Part shown: in pieces, positions 63,953 to 64,000 of the stretch
Numbering within the stretch: position 1 is the stretch's first letter
How the letters are laid out: each line of letters begins with the position of its first letter
Assembly: GCF_030325625.1 (NCBI RefSeq)
Contig: NZ_JACAIS010000002.1
Coordinates: 147,913-211,912, forward strand
Source: Sphingobacterium sp. N143
GTDB lineage: Bacteria; Bacteroidota; Bacteroidia; Sphingobacteriales; Sphingobacteriaceae
DNA: 64,000 nt
Direction of reading: 5' to 3'
The notes under the pieces: generated by a model
Seen by the model: the letters and a program-made list of their open reading frames with translations, nothing else
Database searches by the model: none
What the model was told of the DNA's origin: nothing
Program-made: the position numbers and the translations under genes

Positions 63953-63957
63953 ACCTG
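63942..63957 (-). promoter_or_regulatory. Operator-like direct repeat, copy e
   Basis: GTCCTG (63942-63947) and TACCTG (63952-63957) repeat with a 10-base period, 45 bases upstream of the GH2 2 start. The first half lies within the terminator arm, the second half outside it. Confidence 0.45.
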
Positions 63958-64000
63958 AATGATTTTCAGCACCAATAGCTATATGTGGACATAGGTAATG

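Overview
The window is a chromosomal segment from a Bacteroidota bacterium, most likely a Sphingobacterium or close relative. The evidence is the SusC/SusD outer-membrane pairs, the many secreted glycan enzymes, the TAnnTTTG-type promoter boxes, the short SD-poor leaders and the moderate G+C. Species cannot be fixed from sequence reading alone.

Positions 1 to about 17,000 are housekeeping: a truncated initiator tRNA, era, then uvrC, a class A penicillin-binding protein, ispF and a stand-alone GT5 (glycogen-synthase N-terminal-like) gene on the minus strand, facing panC-panD on the plus strand. A plus-strand cluster follows: a small membrane-anchored protein with an HxHPYD motif, a TonB-dependent receptor with a plug CxxC, a periplasmic thioredoxin and two FKBP-type lipoproteins. 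I read it as a metal or metallophore uptake module by inference only. Then come a gene-poor stretch holding a candidate small RNA, glutamine-dependent nadE and a DUF4136 lipoprotein.

From about 17,000 to 63,900 the window is one large polysaccharide utilisation locus, nearly all on the minus strand and built for rhamnogalacturonan-I (pectin backbone). It has three SusC/SusD pairs and a PL11 rhamnogalacturonan lyase. It also has two CE12 acetylesterases, three GH105 unsaturated-uronyl hydrolases, three GH28 enzymes, a GH106 alpha-L-rhamnosidase and two GH2 enzymes. A GH43-like propeller protein, a GH65/95-like protein, a DUF4450 giant, a sulfatase, L-rhamnose mutarotase and a GntR/LacI-type hybrid regulator complete it. 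The expected order of work is: CE12 removes acetyl groups, PL11 cuts the backbone, SusC/D import the products, GH105 removes the unsaturated uronate, GH106 releases L-rhamnose (RhaM interconverts its anomers) and GH28 releases galacturonate. The GH2 enzymes trim side chains.

Terminators divide the locus into units: 24.8->17.0 kb (headed by a broken pectate lyase remnant), 34.7->25.1 kb, 40.2->34.9 kb, 45.1->40.4 kb, 59.2->45.4 kb (possibly restarted at 51.5 kb), a divergent GH28 at 59.5 kb and a GH2 unit from 63.9 kb. The most notable non-coding signal is a short direct repeat of TCCTG-type half-sites, one helical turn apart, found upstream of every unit. It looks like the operator of a shared activator. 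No hybrid two-component regulator, ECF sigma factor or anti-sigma gene is visible in the window. The locus may continue past the right edge.
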